From: Cymodocea nodosa
Lineage: Eukaryota > Streptophyta > Magnoliopsida > Alismatales > Cymodoceaceae
Direction of reading: 5' to 3'
DNA: 64,000 nt
Assembly: GCA_036874045.1 (NCBI GenBank)
Contig: CM072336.1
Span: forward strand, 7,964,501 to 8,028,500
Each line of letters starts with the position of its first letter. The stretch's first letter is position 1. Shown here in pieces: positions 1 through 12,961 of the stretch. The notes beneath the pieces were generated by a model. It worked only from the letters and a program-made list of their open reading frames with translations, was not told the origin of the DNA and ran no database searches. A program made the translations under genes and the position numbers.

Positions 1-525
1 CCATATATTACATATTTATCGGCCCTTTTACTTACAAACTAATTAATTTTAAATTAAAAATCCACATCAAAGCAAACTCTAATAAAAATAAGACAGAATC
101 TGAATTTATACAATGAATTATAATTTCACGGACCTTCATATTCATGTCATGTTCTTTTTTATTGTTTCATCAATAGTTGTTGGAACTTATTTTCATAGTT
201 TTTGATGATTAATGAAATGTTTTTGAATGCCGAGATTATATTTGAAAATAGTTGTTAAAATTTGAAATTCAGAATGTTCATGTTAAAATTTATGATATAT
301 ATCTGAACCAAGATTTAAGTTTGACTTATTGAATTTGAATATCAGATGTTATTTTAAAAAAATCAAAATATAAGAATAGTTGATTTCACAAACAAGTTGT
401 TATGAGTATAAAATAGTTGTTGCAATTAATTCAAGTTTCGTGGTCACATTATTTTTAATCAATCACTGTCATAATAATAATCACTACTTTTTTATGACTT
501 TTGATTCATATATATTATTATGTAT

Positions 526-526
526 C

Positions 527-570
<44 letters not shown>
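526..570. repeat. (TA)n(GA)n compound microsatellite
   Basis: A run of TA dinucleotides passes directly into about 14 GA dinucleotides. The open frames crossing it on both strands are by-products of the repeat. Confidence 0.9.
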
Positions 571-573
<3 letters not shown>

Positions 574-928
574 TGGTGGATCATTTTTGTATGAATTAAA
601 TAGCATTTTATATTCTCCAAACGAAATTGTAAATTAACAAACTCCACCAAAGGTACAAAAGATTCAATTGTAAAGGATGCGAAAGAACTTATAAAAGAAG
701 GATCCCTGTTTGTAAATTTATGTTTGCCCATTTATGATTTGCTTGAAAGTGCATGTTCTCATTCTATTAATTATTGGACCGATCAATAGAAATCTCCACA
801 TGTATTAGACTTACCTACACATGCACGTAGAAGATGATGACCCACGAAATCTTTAGGGATGGTCCGTTGTATAATATATATTGCCATGCAACGTACCATT
901 AGGGTTGGTGACATTCTTTTCATAAAAA

Positions 929-978
929 CAAGAGAAGAGAAGAGAAGAGAAGAGAAGAGAAGAGAAGAGAAGAGAGAG
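929..978. repeat. (AAGAG)n microsatellite
   Basis: About nine consecutive AAGAG pentamers are visible, ending in a short GA run. No gene context is recognised. Confidence 0.9.
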
Positions 979-1860
979 CTGCAGTTTTCACGTACCGATG
1001 GTGGTTGTTCTTTCGCGAATACGTTTCGTCATCCTTTTCAAATGCACGATCAAAGAGATACTTGTGGTTGAAAGGGGTTAAAATTTCGGTAGTACATTTA
1101 CAACCAATTGCTCTACGGTTTAGACGATCGGATGAGCAGAGAGGAGAGCTGGTTTTGAAAGAGATTTCATTTCAATGGGTCATCCTACTGCTGTGGAGGT
1201 GTACGTAGGTTTGGCAGAGGTCTCGTGTATCTACTTGGACTGAGAATTTCTTTTGGCATATCGGGGAGACGTAAATCTTCTTCTCTACCAAATTATTTTA
1301 AGCTTATTTACTGCTGCATTAGGTAATATTTGTTGATACCTATTGTTTCGTTTGATATGTCATTGCACCTTCGAGAATACATACATTGATGGACGTTGGA
1401 GAGAAGATTCTTTCGTACATGTTGTCAACCATGACATAAGATTTATTTACATATCATCGTTAGAGATTAAATTACTGTACGTACTTGTGAATTTGAAAAG
1501 TATTTTTCTTACTTGATTTCTTCTCGTTTGATCTTTTGAAGAATATGCTTTTGATCTTCTCATCCGGGAGATCCCTTCGCAATTAAGTTAATGCCACCAC
1601 CCATACCTTGCACTCCTCTCCCACGCATTGGATTCTTCATATATTCTCCGCATCAACGACGATCGGGCACGGATTACATATATTATTATTATTCCACGGC
1701 GGATCATATGTGATGTGAACAGCGTGGCGTCATCGTGGTCCGAGGGCATGATCGGCACCTACGCATGCACGTATCGAATTTGATGACGTAGCGATTGACA
1801 TTTACGAATTACAACTTTTTAATTTATTATATAGAAAAGGAAGGGCATCGATTCAACTTT

Positions 1861-1905
1861 CTTTTCTTCTTCTTCTTCTTCTTCTTCTTCTTCTTCTTCT
1901 TCTTC
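1861..1905. repeat. (CTT)n microsatellite
   Basis: An uninterrupted CTT trinucleotide run of about 14 units. On the minus strand it reads as poly-glutamate, which makes a spurious short ORF. Confidence 0.9.
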
Positions 1906-2407
1906 ACGATTTAAAATAACAACACCTGGAATCTCATTCCAATATGTTTTGTCAACGTCGATTCCGTAAATTTTGTTCATCGTCGGTATTTTTACTTGCA
2001 ATATGTTTGTTTATTCGTTTCTACTCCTATTCGTTATTCCTGAGATTCACTCTCATATTTATTGCTCGTAGATGTCCAAAACCGTACAATTTATACTTTT
2101 ATCTGTAGATGCATTTTACCTTATCAGTCGATTCTTGATCGCATCTTGTTTTATTCAGCGTTGATTCGTATATATCATCTCGTCGCTTTCGGTCACACTT
2201 GCATCTCGTTAAATGGTATTATTTTAAAATGAAATTCAATATATTGTTTTTAAACGTCTACGATAAAAAAAAAAAATGTTGCAAGTAATTATAACCAAAG
2301 AAGAAAATTCCTATCTTGTAAATTAAGTGCTGGGAAGCCTCCGATGGGCTTCGGAAGGAGCTAGTGGTGGTGGTTGAGCGCCAATTAAGAAAAAGGCAGA
2401 TGCAAAC

Positions 2408-2476
2408 CTTTCTCTTTCTCTTTCTCTCTCTCTTTCTCTTTCTCTTTCTCTCTCTCTCTCTCTTTCTCTTTCTCTT
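2408..2476. repeat. (CTTTCT)n polypyrimidine microsatellite
   Basis: A pyrimidine-only tract of CT and CTTTCT units. Open frames over it on both strands are low complexity and are not genes. Confidence 0.9.
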
Positions 2477-3787
2477 CCACCACCGCGCCGTCTGTTGTAA
2501 CATTTCCATGAACTTTTCTACTTTAAGAGACGCTTCCTTGCATGCTTTGAATCATGGGCTGTGGTGTGAGGGGAGGAGAGACGGCAGCTGTCTATAGCCC
2601 ACGGGAAGAAGAATCATCCGGCCATCTTCCTAAATATTCGAGATCAATTCAACTTGGGAGAAGCACCATAACTTTCCTTCTGGATCGATCGTCGATTGGA
2701 TTTAATTTGGACCACCAATTAATTAATTAACCAACTTTCTTTCTTTCTGCACCAAGTGGCATGAAGTAAAGATCACGTGCATGCTGTAAAGGAAGCTGGG
2801 ATGTGGGGCATGCAGCTTCGATTAATCACTAATTACTAATCAATGACCCCTACCCTGATACATACAGACAATTGTGACCTTGTTGTGGCCATTTCTGAGA
2901 TCGCATCCATCGACTTCCTAAGTGATCAACACAGATAAGGTATAGATTAGGTGTGCATTAATACCATACTTTTTTATCATTTACTTGGAATAATCTTGTG
3001 TTTCTTACCCATGAAAATAAATGGATCATTTTAATTCGTTAATTAAAGTGGTAAATTTATTAACAGTCAACCTTAATCGTAATTAAGTGATCGAAGATGA
3101 AAATGGAACATATCACATCGATGGACTTGTAAAGTTAGTTAATGAATGCACCATGCAAATAACTTTAGACTGGAGACGGAAGTGAAAAATAGGCCGAACA
3201 ATTGCAAATCATATGTGCCCAGTTGACCATCAACTCAAGTGGTACCATTCGAGATAAGTAGAGCTTCGAAAGGCGGTCTTCTTGCATTTGTTCTCTTTCA
3301 GGTGAACCAAATTCCAAAGATTCTTCAAAACAGGAACTATCTTTCAGAGATATATATAACAACAAATCAAATCCTTTACTTTTGTAAAAGAGGTTGCAGA
3401 TCAAATTTTCTGGACATATTTTGATACTGAAAAATATATGTTGAATTTAATTTTAATATATTATATATGTAATTTATAAAAAAAAAAAAATAGAGACATG
3501 TTGAACCATAAGACTTACGACGACAGTGATCATTTACAATGTCGTGCGATTGGACCAGGACAAATTCCTTCCGGGTTTCCTGCTGTCACGTGCTTTCACA
3601 TCAACCATATGTGCACGTGTAGCTTTCCGATATTACCCTCGTCCATCCAAGTAACCTACCCGTCGCTGCACCAAAGCAAGCCCACTGCACTAATTTACCA
3701 AATCATTTTGCAGGCCAGGGATCGAGTTTAAAATTGATTAAGTTGAGAACATCAATCTCACATGCATCCAACAACACCACCCGCACT

Positions 3788-3811
3788 ACTACTGCTGCTG
3801 CTGCTGCTGCT
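3788..3811. repeat. (CTA)(CTG)n microsatellite just upstream of the transporter
   Basis: A short CTA/CTG trinucleotide run lies directly before the TATA-like tract and about 60 bp before the transporter start codon. It may fall in the promoter. Confidence 0.8.
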
Positions 3812-3812
3812 A

Positions 3813-3824
3813 GTATATATATAT
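3813..3824 (+). promoter_or_regulatory. Possible TATA box of the amino-acid transporter gene
   Basis: A TATATATATATG tract lies 44-55 bp before the ATG at 3,868. If used, it would give a very short 5' UTR of about 15-25 nt, so this is a weak inference. A TA-rich string in this AT-rich genome is not strong evidence alone. Confidence 0.25.
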
Positions 3825-3867
3825 GTACAAGTAATCCGATCTGCCGTAGCCCAGACATATCCACAAC

Positions 3868-6421
3868 ATGGTTTTCGGCAAGACGAGGGAGATCAGCACG
3901 GCCCCGGCGGCTCCATCAATCATGCAACCACCACCACCACGAGACATGAAGGCCTTCCCCACCTCGGCGGAGCAGACACCAGCTGGGAGGAGCATCTCGG
4001 CTGCAGGGAGGCCGGTGGTGGTCACCCTCCGAGACTACCTGGGCGACGTGACGAGGCCGCACGACCCCATGGACGACTGGCTCCCCATCACCGAGTCCAG
4101 GAAGGGCAACGCCGCCTTCTCCGCCTTCCACACGTTGTGCTCCGGGATCGGCTTCCAGGCCCTCCTGCTCCCCGTCGCCTTCGCTTCCCTCGGATTGTGA
4201 GAGTTCTTATCATTCTTATTATTATATACTGCCCTTCGTTCCATCTCTTCAGTTCTATGCCATGCACTCGATCAACCAACAACATGATTAATGCTTACTT
4301 AATGGTCGATTGGGTTTTGATCGGCATGCAGAGTATGGGGGACTCTGTGCTTGTCGATGCTCTTCGTCTGGCAGCTCTGCACTCTTTGGATTCTAACCAC
4401 GCTTCATGAACTGCCAAGTGGAATTCGCTGCAGCAGATACCTCCACCTCTGCACCATTGCTTTCGGTAAAGCAAACCAATCTCTCACATCAGTAACATTC
4501 TTTAAACACGAAATCATACAATATAAATTCTGTAGCTTGCATATCAAATGAAGAAGTTAATAGTCGCTTGGCCTTGAATTAATGATGCTGTCTATCTATA
4601 TACACCGGCCAAAAGCTTGAATCAGAGGTCTGTTAACAGCTACTTCAGGTGCCATACGAGTTTCAGAAAATTAAAACACAGTTCAGATCATATATATATA
4701 TTAATTACCAGGAAATTAATCGCAGGGGAATCTGCAGTATAGCAAAACCTGTAGACCATCTTAACGGAGAGGGGGCTTATGCAGTTAATTAACACCCGAA
4801 AGTCTGGTAATTGATGTGGTCCTTTTTTTTTCTGGAAATTAATTACGATTAACGATGGACTTGAAAAAAAGGATAAAAGTAAGAAGCATTTGCTAGAAGT
4901 TGATCAATTGTCAAGTAGTATTAAAAAAAGATTCAAATATTTGAAAAATCAAAAACATTATCATTAGCAAAAGAAAGAAAAAAAGAGTAGAGCAAGGAAG
5001 AATGTGAGAGTAGGAGAAATGGACAAAGAGAAAACCCAACTTTAACTATTCCAATTGTCTAAAAACCTTCCATTAAAACAATTGCAAGAACATTCGCACT
5101 TTGCAAAAAGAAAAAAGAAAAAGGAAAGAACATACGCACCTTCCATTAATTAATTAAAAAGGCCAGGTTAATGACGTAATTCGATGATGGCATCATCGCA
5201 TCAGGTGATAAACTTGGGAAATGGCTGGGCAAGTTCCCGGTGATGTACCTCTCGGGAGGCACCTGCACCACCCTGATCATCATGGGCGGCGGCAGCATGA
5301 AGCTGTTCCGGGAGATCGTGTGCGGGGGCGGGCCGCTGTGCTCCTTGAAGCCTCCGACCGGAGTGGAGTGGTACGTCGTCTTCGTGTGCCTCGCCGTCGT
5401 CGTGTCGCAGCTTCCCAACCTCAACTCCATCGCCTGGGTATCGTTTGTCGGTGGGGTCACGGCAGTGAGCTACTGCACCGTCACGTGGGTTCTGTCCGTG
5501 GCCGCCGGGAGGCCGGCCGGTGTCGCCTACATTCCTGGTGAGGGGAAGACGGAGATGGGACGGGTGCTCGAAGTTCTCAACGCGCTGGGAATCATTGCCT
5601 TCGCTTTCAGGGGTCATAATCTAATCCTGGAGATTCAGGTCAAGAAGCAACTATACACACATATATATACGTCATTAGTACCGTTGATGATGTACGCCAA
5701 TAGCTGTTGTCGTTTCAGGCAACGATGCCGTCGACGGAAAAGAATCCATCTCACGTTCCGATGTGGAGAGGTGTGAAGATCGCGTACGCTCTTGTGGCAC
5801 TTTGCCTGTACCCAGTTGCGATTGGGGGCTATTGGTCTTACGGAGACATGGTGAGCCTCCGGTGACTACCCACCGTGCATGTACATATCTTATCTAGGAT
5901 ATTTGCATCCTCTTCACTTGCTAAATTCCTTACAGGTGCTGAAAGATGGAATCCTAGCCACGCTTCTCAAGTTCCACGGCCATCACTTCTCAAGGGCGGC
6001 GTTGGGCCTGACCACCTTGCTCCTGGTGCTCAGCTGCCTCAGCTCCTTCCAGATCTACGCTATGCCCGTGTTCGACGCCCTGGAGTCCTGCTACGCCAGC
6101 AAGCGCAACCGCGCCTGCCCCAGATGGGTGAGGTCCGGCATCCGGGTGTTCTTCGGGGGCCTCACGTTCTTCATCTCCGTGGCCTTCCCCTTCCTCCCGG
6201 AGCTCGTCGGTTTTCTCGGGGGGGTGGCGCTCCCGGTGACGCTGGCCTACCCTTGCTTCATGTGGGCGTTGATCAGGAAGCCGAAGAAGGGAAGCGGCCC
6301 GTGGTGCGCGGCTTGGGGACTCGGGACCGTCGGCGTCGGCCTCAGCGTCATGCTCGTCGCCGGCGGCCTGTGGAATCTTGTGGCCACTGGTTTCCAACTG
6401 CACTTTTTCAGAGCCGCGTAG
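3868..6421 (+). CDS. LHT8: Lysine/histidine transporter-like protein 8 type amino-acid transporter (five exons)
   Basis: This is a multi-pass plasma-membrane carrier of the amino acid/auxin permease family, expected to import amino acids with protons. Exons are 3,868-4,196, 4,332-4,465, 5,205-5,638, 5,719-5,850 and 5,936-6,421, all with GT-AG borders and matching phases; the predicted protein is 504 residues, the usual length. The N-terminal tail is soluble and rich in Pro and Ser. DDWLPITESRKGN (about residues 69-81) leads into TM1 with GIGFQALLLPVAFASLG. Other family signatures are FPVMYLSGGT, VVSQLPNLNSIA, NALGIIAFAFRGHNL, MPSTEKNPSHVPMWRG, SCLSSFQIYAMPVFD and LPVTLAYPCFMW. About 10-11 membrane segments are expected. 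These blocks match LHT8 (AATL1) better than the LHT1 group. The start was chosen because it opens the exon 1 frame; Met27 is a later alternative. Exons are GC-rich and introns AT-rich. No damage is seen. The exact substrate cannot be read from sequence. Confidence 0.93.
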
Positions 6422-6497
6422 ATCGAGCCGTGTACGTACGTATGTGTATGTACGATTTTTTTTGGCGGTAACTGATGTGTACATGACTTTCTCGAAT

Positions 6498-6503
6498 AAT
6501 AAA
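6498..6503 (+). terminator. Probable polyadenylation signal of the transporter gene
   Basis: AATAAA lies 77 bp after the stop codon within AATAATAAATAAGG, a normal spacing for a plant near-upstream element. Confidence 0.5.
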
Positions 6504-6799
6504 TAAGGTATTACGTCATGATTTTACCTTTTTTTTCTTTTATTTAGCACAAATTCATGATGCAAACATCAACAAAAAAATAACACTACAAAAAAGAAAT
6601 CCAAAGATGAGAGCAGTATGTTTTCTATCGTTTCTTTGCAAGAATGAGTGAAGTATGTTATCCAAGCAAACTATCAGACAAGACAATGAAAGAAGCATTG
6701 AAAAGACAAGGTCAAGTAACGTCAAGGCAATAAACAGAATAAAAACGAAAACCTTTTTACGACCTTTCTGGTGCGAGCAGGGTTGACAATTTTTGCCAA

Positions 6800-7690
6800 C
6801 TAAGATAAAATAGATTTAAAAGTGTGCTTCTACCATGGCATGAAACCACGATTGAAGTAAAGAGGGTTACAGGCAAAATAGGCAAAGGCTGATTCAGGTG
6901 ATCAAGCAAACAAGAAACGAGTCTAAAGAAGGGGAGAAGAACAGAATACGAAGGTAATTTAACAGCTCAGAAAGAACCAACCCAAGGCAACGATCAAAGG
7001 CCAAATCAACAAAAGGCAGTGGCTTAGAAATCATTCTTAACCACATCTACCCAACCGGGGAAGGAGTTTTGATTGGCAAGTGAAGCATTACTAGGGGAAT
7101 CCTAAGCAGCATCGGTGGATTGTGTTGGGTTCCTGACTTCACCTTTCCCCCCGTCCTTCCTCCTCTCCTCTTACTTCTTCTTTTTCTCCCCCACAGACTT
7201 GCCCCCTGCTATCATAAACTGTCCGGCCTCTTCCTCTCCTTTCCTGTTCTCCCTCCATTGTGTTCCCATTCCGTCCTTCTTCCCCGAAATCTCGTCGGAA
7301 GAGCCTCTGCACAGGCAAAGGAAAGAATATATCAGAAAAAAAAAAACCTTCCCTAAACCCACCAACCGTCCGCCTCCGCCCCTGTTCAGGTCCGGTCCGC
7401 GGCGGCGACTTCTCCACAGTTCGGACTCCAGCAACTGTTGAGGGTTTACTTTGACCGAAGCTCCGTTTGTCGATCATGAGGCTTCTCCTCGGTTCGATCG
7501 GTGCGGTCGGAACAAAAATTCCCATTCGTGCCGACATGGGATCCGGTGCTCGGTGTAGATAAAGAAAGTAAGAAGGCCGAAGACGACAGCGCTCGGCAGA
7601 AAGCAAAAGGGAAAGGCGGAAGAGGAAGAATGAAAAAGAAAACAAGTAAAGGAAGAAATAAAATAAATAAATAAAATGAATGAAGAGATA
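6800..7690 (-). other. Unidentified GC-rich minus-strand unit, possibly first exons of a gene or a non-coding RNA
   Basis: Read on the minus strand, 7,690-7,120 is a GC-richer island with an open frame of 184 codons (7,693-7,139) and an overlapping one of 87 codons (7,434-7,171). A long polypyrimidine run ending in TTTGCCTGTGCAG around 7,307 looks like a 3' splice site. The 7,110-6,560 stretch is purine-rich on the plus strand, as expected of a pyrimidine-rich intron on the minus strand. I recognise no protein family in any frame. It could be the 5' end of a truncated gene, a long non-coding RNA, or a transposon leader. Confidence 0.3.
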
Positions 7691-7699
7691 CATAAATCA

Positions 7700-8560
7700 A
7701 CGTACGTGTCAGTCGATGCATACATTAGAAATATAAGATACTTCGGAGAATCAGCTAACATATGAGCGAACAAACCAAAGCTGTTGTGTCAGAGAATGAT
7801 TAAATAAAGGAAGCATTAGAAGATTAACATATGAAGCTGTTCTTGTTTGCGCCTAACGTACCAACATAATAGATTAGATATCAATATATTATTTTGATTT
7901 GCACCTTAATAAAAAAAAGAAGACAACTTAAGATTTCATAAAACTACTGCAACAACCGCACTGAGAGATGAAAGTCACATCAACTATGTTAATAGATTAC
8001 TTCGATCAAACAAACAATTTGATATTTTAGTAAACTTTTCACAGTTTGGTTCACAATGTAAATAACAATAATAAATATTAATTTATACTAACGAAAATGA
8101 ATCATTTTCCACAATTTATCGTTCACTTCGTCTCAAAGGAGATTTTCCAATTGCTTTTAGAAACTATTTATATCATATAGAAAGTTAGAAATTGAAAAGT
8201 TAAAAAAATTATCTTAACTTTTTAAAATTCGTGACACATAAAAAAGTTAAAAATTTATTAAGAGATTCCAAATTTTTAGACTTCCCTCTGTCTGTCTGAA
8301 AGTTAAGAAAATAATATAACAATTATCATTATTTAATTAATTATTTTATTATTTAAAATTAATTAAATTATATATTGTTAATATAATTAAAGTATAATAT
8401 ATTCTTTTATTTAATTAAAGTATTATATTATTACTTTGTAATATACTTTGTATAATATATTATTATTTTAATTAAAATTATTTCGTATATACTTTAATAT
8501 AATTAAAGTATATTAATATAATATATTATTTTATTATTGTTAATATAATTAAAGTATATA
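7700..8560. other. AT-rich intergenic DNA
   Basis: Nothing coding is seen. 8,320-8,580 is almost pure A/T with recurring AATATAATTAAAGTATA strings, perhaps a degenerated transposon end belonging to the Harbinger remnant that follows. Confidence 0.6.
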
Positions 8561-8975
8561 TTATTAAAGTATATCTTGTCTTGAATTTTGTTTCGTACAT
8601 TGCCCATGTTAATTTCATCCAAAATTGTAGGATCAACACGTATTGGATCATTGAGACTGTCATCTTCGGACAGGCCATTATTACCACAACTCATCTCGTC
8701 ATTTTCCTCACTTAAGGTTCCTTCATCTATTACATGCGTCTGCTTTATAATGAAATTGTCGAGTATCATGTAAATTATCATAATTTTGACTTGTGCATGA
8801 TATTCATGCAAGGGCATCCAAGTTTAGAATAGATCATCTCTTCTTTTAAAAAAACCAAATGCATGTTTAATAACATTTCTCAAGGATGAATAATAAAGGT
8901 AGTTGATTTTTTTTTCTTTAGCGACTTTAGCTTGCAATAAACAAAACCCAGAAACATAATATCTCTTCATTTTAT
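8560..8975 (-). mobile_element. PIF/Harbinger DNA transposon remnant, 3' part of the DDE transposase
   Basis: In one minus-strand frame the segment reads KRYYVSGFCLLQAKVAK, then SSLRNVIKHAFGFFKRRDDLF, then after one in-frame stop WMPLHEYHAQVKIMIIYMIL and DNFI. This follows the C-terminal block of Harbinger (HARBI1/ALP1-like) transposases, whose canonical form is roughly SLRNVIERAFGVLKKRFPIL followed by a hydrophobic CCALHNFI helix. A Ser/Glu/Asp-rich tail follows (DEGTLSEENDEMSCGNN), as is common in this family. The glutamate of the usual VIERAFG is replaced by Lys. The stop codon (at about 8,824) and the missing N-terminal half show a dead copy. No terminal inverted repeats or ORF1 (Myb-like) partner were found. 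Confidence 0.65.
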
Positions 8976-8979
8976 AGGA

Positions 8980-10795
8980 TGTAAAACATCATTTTATATT
9001 AGCATATTCAGAATTTATAAGATAACGTTTACTTGAATTTAAGACAAGACACTCTTAAGTACCCATCAGAGGTTAACAATTTACGTTAAATTTAATTTTA
9101 ATCATGTAGAGACTAACCTTGTAGTGGATGAGGAAAGTAATGACAAGATTTAATAATGCATGTTTCAAAACTCTACAATTATCTATTGTACCTTCCCACA
9201 TGATCGAAATAAATGTAAATCACATGCTAAAATTACAAAACCCTAAGAATACTTCGTGCTATTTGCTTACCATAGCTTCTACACCTAAAAACAATATGAG
9301 TATTTCTCTCCAATAGGTAACGAATGAGTTCTTCTATCTAATACCTTAATTGTATCTTTAAAAAAAAGAACATGTACTGGTCATTTTGGTCAATGAATTA
9401 AGGGGTATCATTTAATGATTCTCTTGGATATACTACTTCTGATGTTCAAACGATTATGACATCAATCACGTAATGTATATATATATTGTTTCTCTTGAAT
9501 ATTGCAAGATAACTTAAAAGAACTCTTTTTATATGATTATAAAGAAGAAGTTTTGATTGTTATTTAACGTTAATCTATGAATTATCAGATAACAAGTTTT
9601 TTCCTTTTAAAGTACTACATAACCTCAAAAATACATCTGTCGTCCTCCTACAAGTTGAACAACCTAACTTCCAATGCAGCCAACGTTATGCACTTTTCAT
9701 TTAGGAAGATATGCTTTAGATATATAATTTATTCATTTGATTACGGAATAGTTACAAGATTTCCAATGCTCTTCGTCTACCAAGCTGCTTATGTCACCAC
9801 TTACCAAGAAATTTCTCCATGCCTATGTAAAAAAAACTCAATGATTTGGACCTGCGATATTGTATTTAACCATACAACAGAAAAGTGGAACATGAAAGAA
9901 AAAAGTTGTCATGCATTGTTTAATAAGAAAGATTATCCTCCTTAAGGACTCCATTACTTATTGCTAAAATCTTAATTAACTGAAAATTGTTATACTTGAA
10001 ATAGATGGCCGATGACAAGTTTTGGATGTGACATTGGCAGATCAAAACTTTCATCTGGGTATATTTAATCAAAACCATGCCCATTCGTTTCTCTCAACAA
10101 AACAGCAATGAAAAAATACGTGCACTACTTCTCAAAGGCATATTTGATTCGGGTATATTTATACCGAAGACACAGATCAACAGATAATAACCATCGGTTT
10201 AGATAGAGTTGTTGATACCGTTACAATTATTGTAAGAGAGATAATAGCAAGGCAGATAATATTAAACGGATAATAGCAATAGACTTATCAATACAGATAT
10301 TGTTTTATTGAACAGTGAAAAAAAGTGAATCATTAAACAATGGGTGCATCATTAAAAGGTGAAACAATTGGATTATTAGACAATGCATCATTAAACTATG
10401 TATCATCTTGGGATTATTAAACAATGCATCATTAAACATGCGTGATCAGTGAAATATATATTAAGTGGAAGATGGACCACTAAAGAGTGAAAAAATCAGA
10501 TTATTAAACCTTGAACAATGAAGTATTAACCCAAAACCCTAATTGAATGGTGACGACGGTTTTACCCAAAAATATGCGTAGCTTCAAGCAACATTATGAG
10601 TTTTACATGCGAATTGCAAGACTTGCCGTCACGTAGTGAGGGTTCCTACGGGTCGACGAGAAGCGGAGGAACAACCACCAAGTTAATCGGAATCGACGTC
10701 TGGAATCGAAAGCAAAAGGGTCCATCGAACACGCTTGCGCTACCAAAGGGAAGAGAGAGAGAGAGGCCCCTTGCTTGCATCATACCATTGGAAGC
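8980..10795. other. AT-rich intergenic DNA with a GC-richer patch at 10,540-10,790
   Basis: No gene is recognised. The 122-codon open frame at 9,577-9,945 resembles nothing I know. 10,310-10,520 repeats CATTAAACAATG-like strings at irregular spacing. 10,540-10,790 is GC-richer and ends next to the copia fragment; it may be old leader or gene-edge sequence. Confidence 0.5.
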
Positions 10796-10796
10796 A

Positions 10797-12960
10797 TTAA
10801 ATTATGCATAAGGTGCTCTTAAATGCTCTTTCCACTTTCTAGTACATTGGTTCTTACTTAATATTTTTTTTAAAACATAAGGTAGGGAGTAATTGTCAAT
10901 TCCAAACCTTTTTAGCACCGTATGCAATTATATTTTCTGATTTATACTCAATATTCTAGATTTCCGATCTCTCCACATTTGAATTACAAGAACATAGGAT
11001 GCTTCCCTCATGTCCTTTATCTCAAATCTTCTACTAAGTTTTTCCTTTATTTCATTTAACATATTAGTGTCATTTCTAATAAGTAAAATATCATCTATGT
11101 ACAAAGATAATATAATAAACTTACTTCTACTATTTTTGATATATATAGAGTAATTTAACCTATTTGAAATAAATCCTAATTTGATAATTATATTATAAAA
11201 TTTGTGATATCATTGTCTAGATGCTTATTTCAAATCATATATTGACTTACTTAATTTCCACATCTTTTCCTCATGTCCTTTCACTTGAAATCCCTCAAGT
11301 TGTGACATGTAGATTTATTTCTACAAATCTTTATTTAGAAATGTAGTTTTTACATTCATTTAATTTAATTTCAAATTTAAATGTGCAACTATAGTAAATA
11401 TAATTCTTATAAATGCAAACTTAGCTATTAGAGAATATGTTTCATGAAAATCAATTCCCAATTTTTGTGTATAACCTTTAGTAACTAAGTGGACTTTATA
11501 TTTATCAATAGACCCATCAACTTTTAATTTTTTTTCAGAATATCTATTTACACCTTATAACTTTCCTTCTTTTGGTAAATCACACAATTCCTAGACTTGA
11601 TTTTTTTTTATGGAATCAATCTCATCATTCATGGCATCCAACCATAAACCTCTTTCATGAGATTCAATGACATCATTATATGTCATGGGTTACATGTGAT
11701 TTTCCTTCATATCTATTAATAAACAAGAAAGCTCACAAGAATACAAATGGTAATCACTCATCCATACTAGTTGATATCTCATCCTCTTGTTGCTAATAGG
11801 TACATTTGGTTTTTCATATTCTCCATTCCTATTAGTTTTATCATTTCCATTTATAGGCTTATTTTGGATTCCTCCCACAATTTCCATGGGTTCATTTTCA
11901 TTTTCATTTCTATCAGTAATTTCCATAGGCTCATTCATATTTTCAATGTTTTACTCTCCTTCAACTTTAATGTCATTTTCCAGGACATTATTGAATTGTC
12001 ATCATTCATCACAAATAGTGGTTCTTGTTCCTTTCTTATTTTTTTCTTTTTATTCAGATTTTCTAGGAAAGTGACATCCCTATATTTCATAATTCTCTTT
12101 TCTTTACTATAGAACCTATAACCAAAAGAATTTTTGCAATAACCTATAAACCTACACTTTAAAGTTATTGAATCTAATTTATTCCTTAATTGTCCAAGAA
12201 TAAGTACATAGGCTATAGAACTTTATTTCCTTAAATGATATAAGTTAGGTTTAGTTCTAATCTATAATTCATAAGGTATGCTAAATACAAACTTAGAGGG
12301 TATTCTATTCAATACATAATTTGTTGTACTTAAGGCTTCTCTTCAAAAACTTTTGGAGACACTTGAGTGTGAAAGCATATATCTTACAAAATTCATAAGA
12401 GTTCTATTTTTTTCTTTCCCCTATACTATTTTGTTGTGGTGTATAAGGCATTGTAGTTTACCATTTAATTCTATGCATTTCATAAAGCAATTCGAATTCC
12501 TTAGAATTGTATTTCATTCCTCTATCTAACCTTAACACCTTAATACTCCTTCTAAGTTGGCTTTTACTTTCAACTTATATTTCTTAAAACAAGTCAATAC
12601 TTTACTTTTGTGATTCATCAGATAAACATAAGTGTATTTAGAAAAATTATCTATAAAAGTCACAAAATTTTCCTTGTGATTATATGTTTTAACACTAAGT
12701 GGATCACACACATCAGAATGAATTAAACCTAATAATTCATCTAATTTATGTATCTTTCCAAAGGATTTCTTAGTCATCTTTCTAACTAAGTAATGCTGAC
12801 ACTTATTTAATTCCATATTTTTAATTTTAAGCTACATGTTCATTTTTATCATTTGTTGTATTCTTAATTTATTAACATACACCAATCTTAAATGTCATAA
12901 TTCAATCTCAAACAAATAACACACAACATAACTACAAGCCACATCATTTATTTCATTACC
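10797..12960 (-). mobile_element. Old Ty1/copia pol fragment (integrase to reverse transcriptase part)
   Basis: The segment aligns along its whole length, with many small differences, to 43,438-45,590 of the copia element at 42,471-47,910. It is therefore a relic of the same family. Recognisable parts on the minus strand are the pre-integrase/integrase region near 12,530-12,816 (GLIHSDVCDPLSVKTYNH, FVTFIDNFSKYTYVYL) and reverse-transcriptase sequence nearer 11,000. No LTRs are present at either end. It is heavily broken and clearly older than the copy at 42.5 kb. Confidence 0.8.
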
Positions 12961-12961
12961 A

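Larger units (their letters stand above)
1..3750. other. Non-coding stretch, no gene recognised
   Basis: The stretch is AT-rich apart from scattered short GC-richer patches. The only open frames are short and mostly come from simple repeats (GA, AAGAG, CTT and CTTTCT tracts, listed separately). I recognise no conserved protein segment on either strand. The last few hundred bases are presumably the upstream region of the amino-acid transporter that starts at 3,868. Confidence 0.6.

Noticed and set aside
492-2509. Several short ORFs over GA, AAGAG, CTT and CTTTCT runs
   Set aside because: They are low-complexity translations of microsatellites, present on both strands, without start context or similarity.
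5201-6484. Long minus-strand ORFs antisense to the transporter exons
   Set aside because: GC-rich exons give few stops in other frames; composition is Arg/Pro/Gly-biased and no family is recognised.
6584-9126. Possible CACTA element between CACTACAAAAAAGAAAT (about 6,583) and TTGTAGTG (about 9,119)
   Set aside because: The inner ends do not match as inverted repeats and the flanking triplets differ, so the pairing is probably chance.
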